Below are positions 63,635 through 64,000 of a stretch of DNA of 64,000 nucleotides, in pieces. Below the pieces are notes generated by a model, which was given only the letters and a program-made list of their open reading frames with translations, ran no database searches and was not told the DNA's origin. The stretch comes from Panorpa germanica (lineage: Eukaryota; Arthropoda; Insecta; Mecoptera; Panorpidae). The stretch covers positions 14,146,759 to 14,210,758 of the forward strand of contig OY783204.1 in assembly GCA_963678705.1 (NCBI GenBank), written 5' to 3'. Positions within the stretch are counted from its first letter, which is position 1. Every line of letters begins with the position of its first letter. The position numbers and the translations under genes are program-made.

Positions 63635-64000
63635 AGCTACCTAAACAAGCTCTTACTGATGTTGATTTAAGAAAATATGCCAAGAAATTTAATATCCCTC
63701 ACTTTAGAGGGGTATTCATGAGAAATGATTTGCCTAAAAAAATGTATATAAATGAAAGTGGTATAATGAATTTAGATGATAAAACATCAGCGGGAACACA
63801 TTGGGTAGCTTACATAAAAAGAAATAAAAATATTTTATATTTTGATAGTTTTGGTAACCTTCAACCTCCAATAGAAGCAATTGAATACTTTAAAAATAAT
63901 ACTATTCAATATAACTATGATAGATTTCAAAAATTTAATACTGTAAATTGTGGACATTTATGCTTACACTTTTTGTATTCAAATTCTTATATTTATAATA
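63610..64000 (+). CDS. Adenovirus-like cysteine protease of Polinton (3' end cut by window)
   Basis: An open frame from 63610 to the end of the window, about 130 codons. KLPKQALTDVDLRKYAKK, then IPHFRGVFMRNDLP, are the usual start blocks. The catalytic residues of the adenain group are visible: His in GTHWVAYIK, the acidic position in YFDSFG and Cys in VNCGHLCLHFLY. Its job would be to cut capsid precursors during particle maturation. There is no ATG at the usual position; the first in-frame ATG is 63718, inside the conserved block, so the natural start is either upstream through a frame change at the A6 run or a fusion to the preceding protein. The C-terminus lies past the window. Confidence 0.85.

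Larger units (their letters stand above)
54066..64000. mobile_element. Polinton/Maverick element, left part (right end outside window)
   Basis: Satellite sequence stops at 54065 in the middle of the relic (gatgtccggtg) and new sequence starts with AGTAGATGAG. Polintons characteristically begin with AG and duplicate about 6 bp of target, so 54066 is the likely terminal base and ccggtg (54060-54065) the likely target copy. Downstream come the diagnostic Polinton genes: protein-primed family B polymerase, chromodomain integrase of the retroviral DDE type, FtsK/HerA packaging ATPase, PLA2-like virion protein and adenovirus-like protease. Full elements are usually 15-20 kb or more, so the capsid genes and right inverted terminal repeat should lie past the window. 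Several genes are broken, so this copy is probably not autonomous. Confidence 0.93.

Overview
The window looks like nuclear DNA of an arthropod, most likely an insect. It is AT-rich, 85% of it is one long tandem satellite, and the rest is the left part of a Polinton/Maverick-type giant transposon whose polymerase, integrase and other proteins resemble copies common in insect genomes. I cannot name the species. No ordinary host gene, tRNA, rRNA or CRISPR array is visible.

Region 1 (1-54065) is a head-to-tail satellite of about 1,586 bp per unit: 34 full units plus a 136-bp partial one, still running at the left edge. Every unit has the same two parts. About 970 bp is a dead reverse-transcriptase fragment of a non-LTR retrotransposon (R1/TRAS-like), from palm motif A to the C-terminal region and broken by several frameshifts and stops. 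The other roughly 620 bp is AT-rich non-coding DNA with a hairpin, short palindromes and a TATA-like box. The many 62-110 aa open frames that recur every 1.6 kb are pieces of this relic and not genes. Units fall into sequence classes that alternate on the left (A/B), are shuffled in the middle and are nearly uniform on the right, where one two-unit block is repeated almost exactly (42823-49166).

Region 2 (54066-64000) is a Polinton/Maverick inserted inside a satellite unit; its right end lies beyond the window. Order: left terminal region (54066-54500); a tiny acidic ORF with two SUMO-interacting-motif-like repeats (54507-54693); a protein-primed family B DNA polymerase on + (54801-58614), split by one frameshift and two in-frame stops; then on the - strand a chromodomain integrase (58813-59742), a 72-aa protein, a 438-aa conserved unknown and an FtsK/HerA-type packaging ATPase (61719-62420); then on + a phospholipase-A2-like virion protein with a hydrophobic tail (62765-63634, two in-frame stops) and an adenovirus-like cysteine protease that runs off the end. 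Capsid genes would be expected past 64000.

In an intact element these genes cooperate as follows: the polymerase copies the DNA, the integrase inserts it, the ATPase packages it, the protease matures the particle, and the PLA2/hydrophobic protein probably helps membrane passage. Here several genes are broken and local tandem duplications (42, 63, 105, 133 and 150 bp periods) are frequent, so this copy is probably a recent but decaying insertion.
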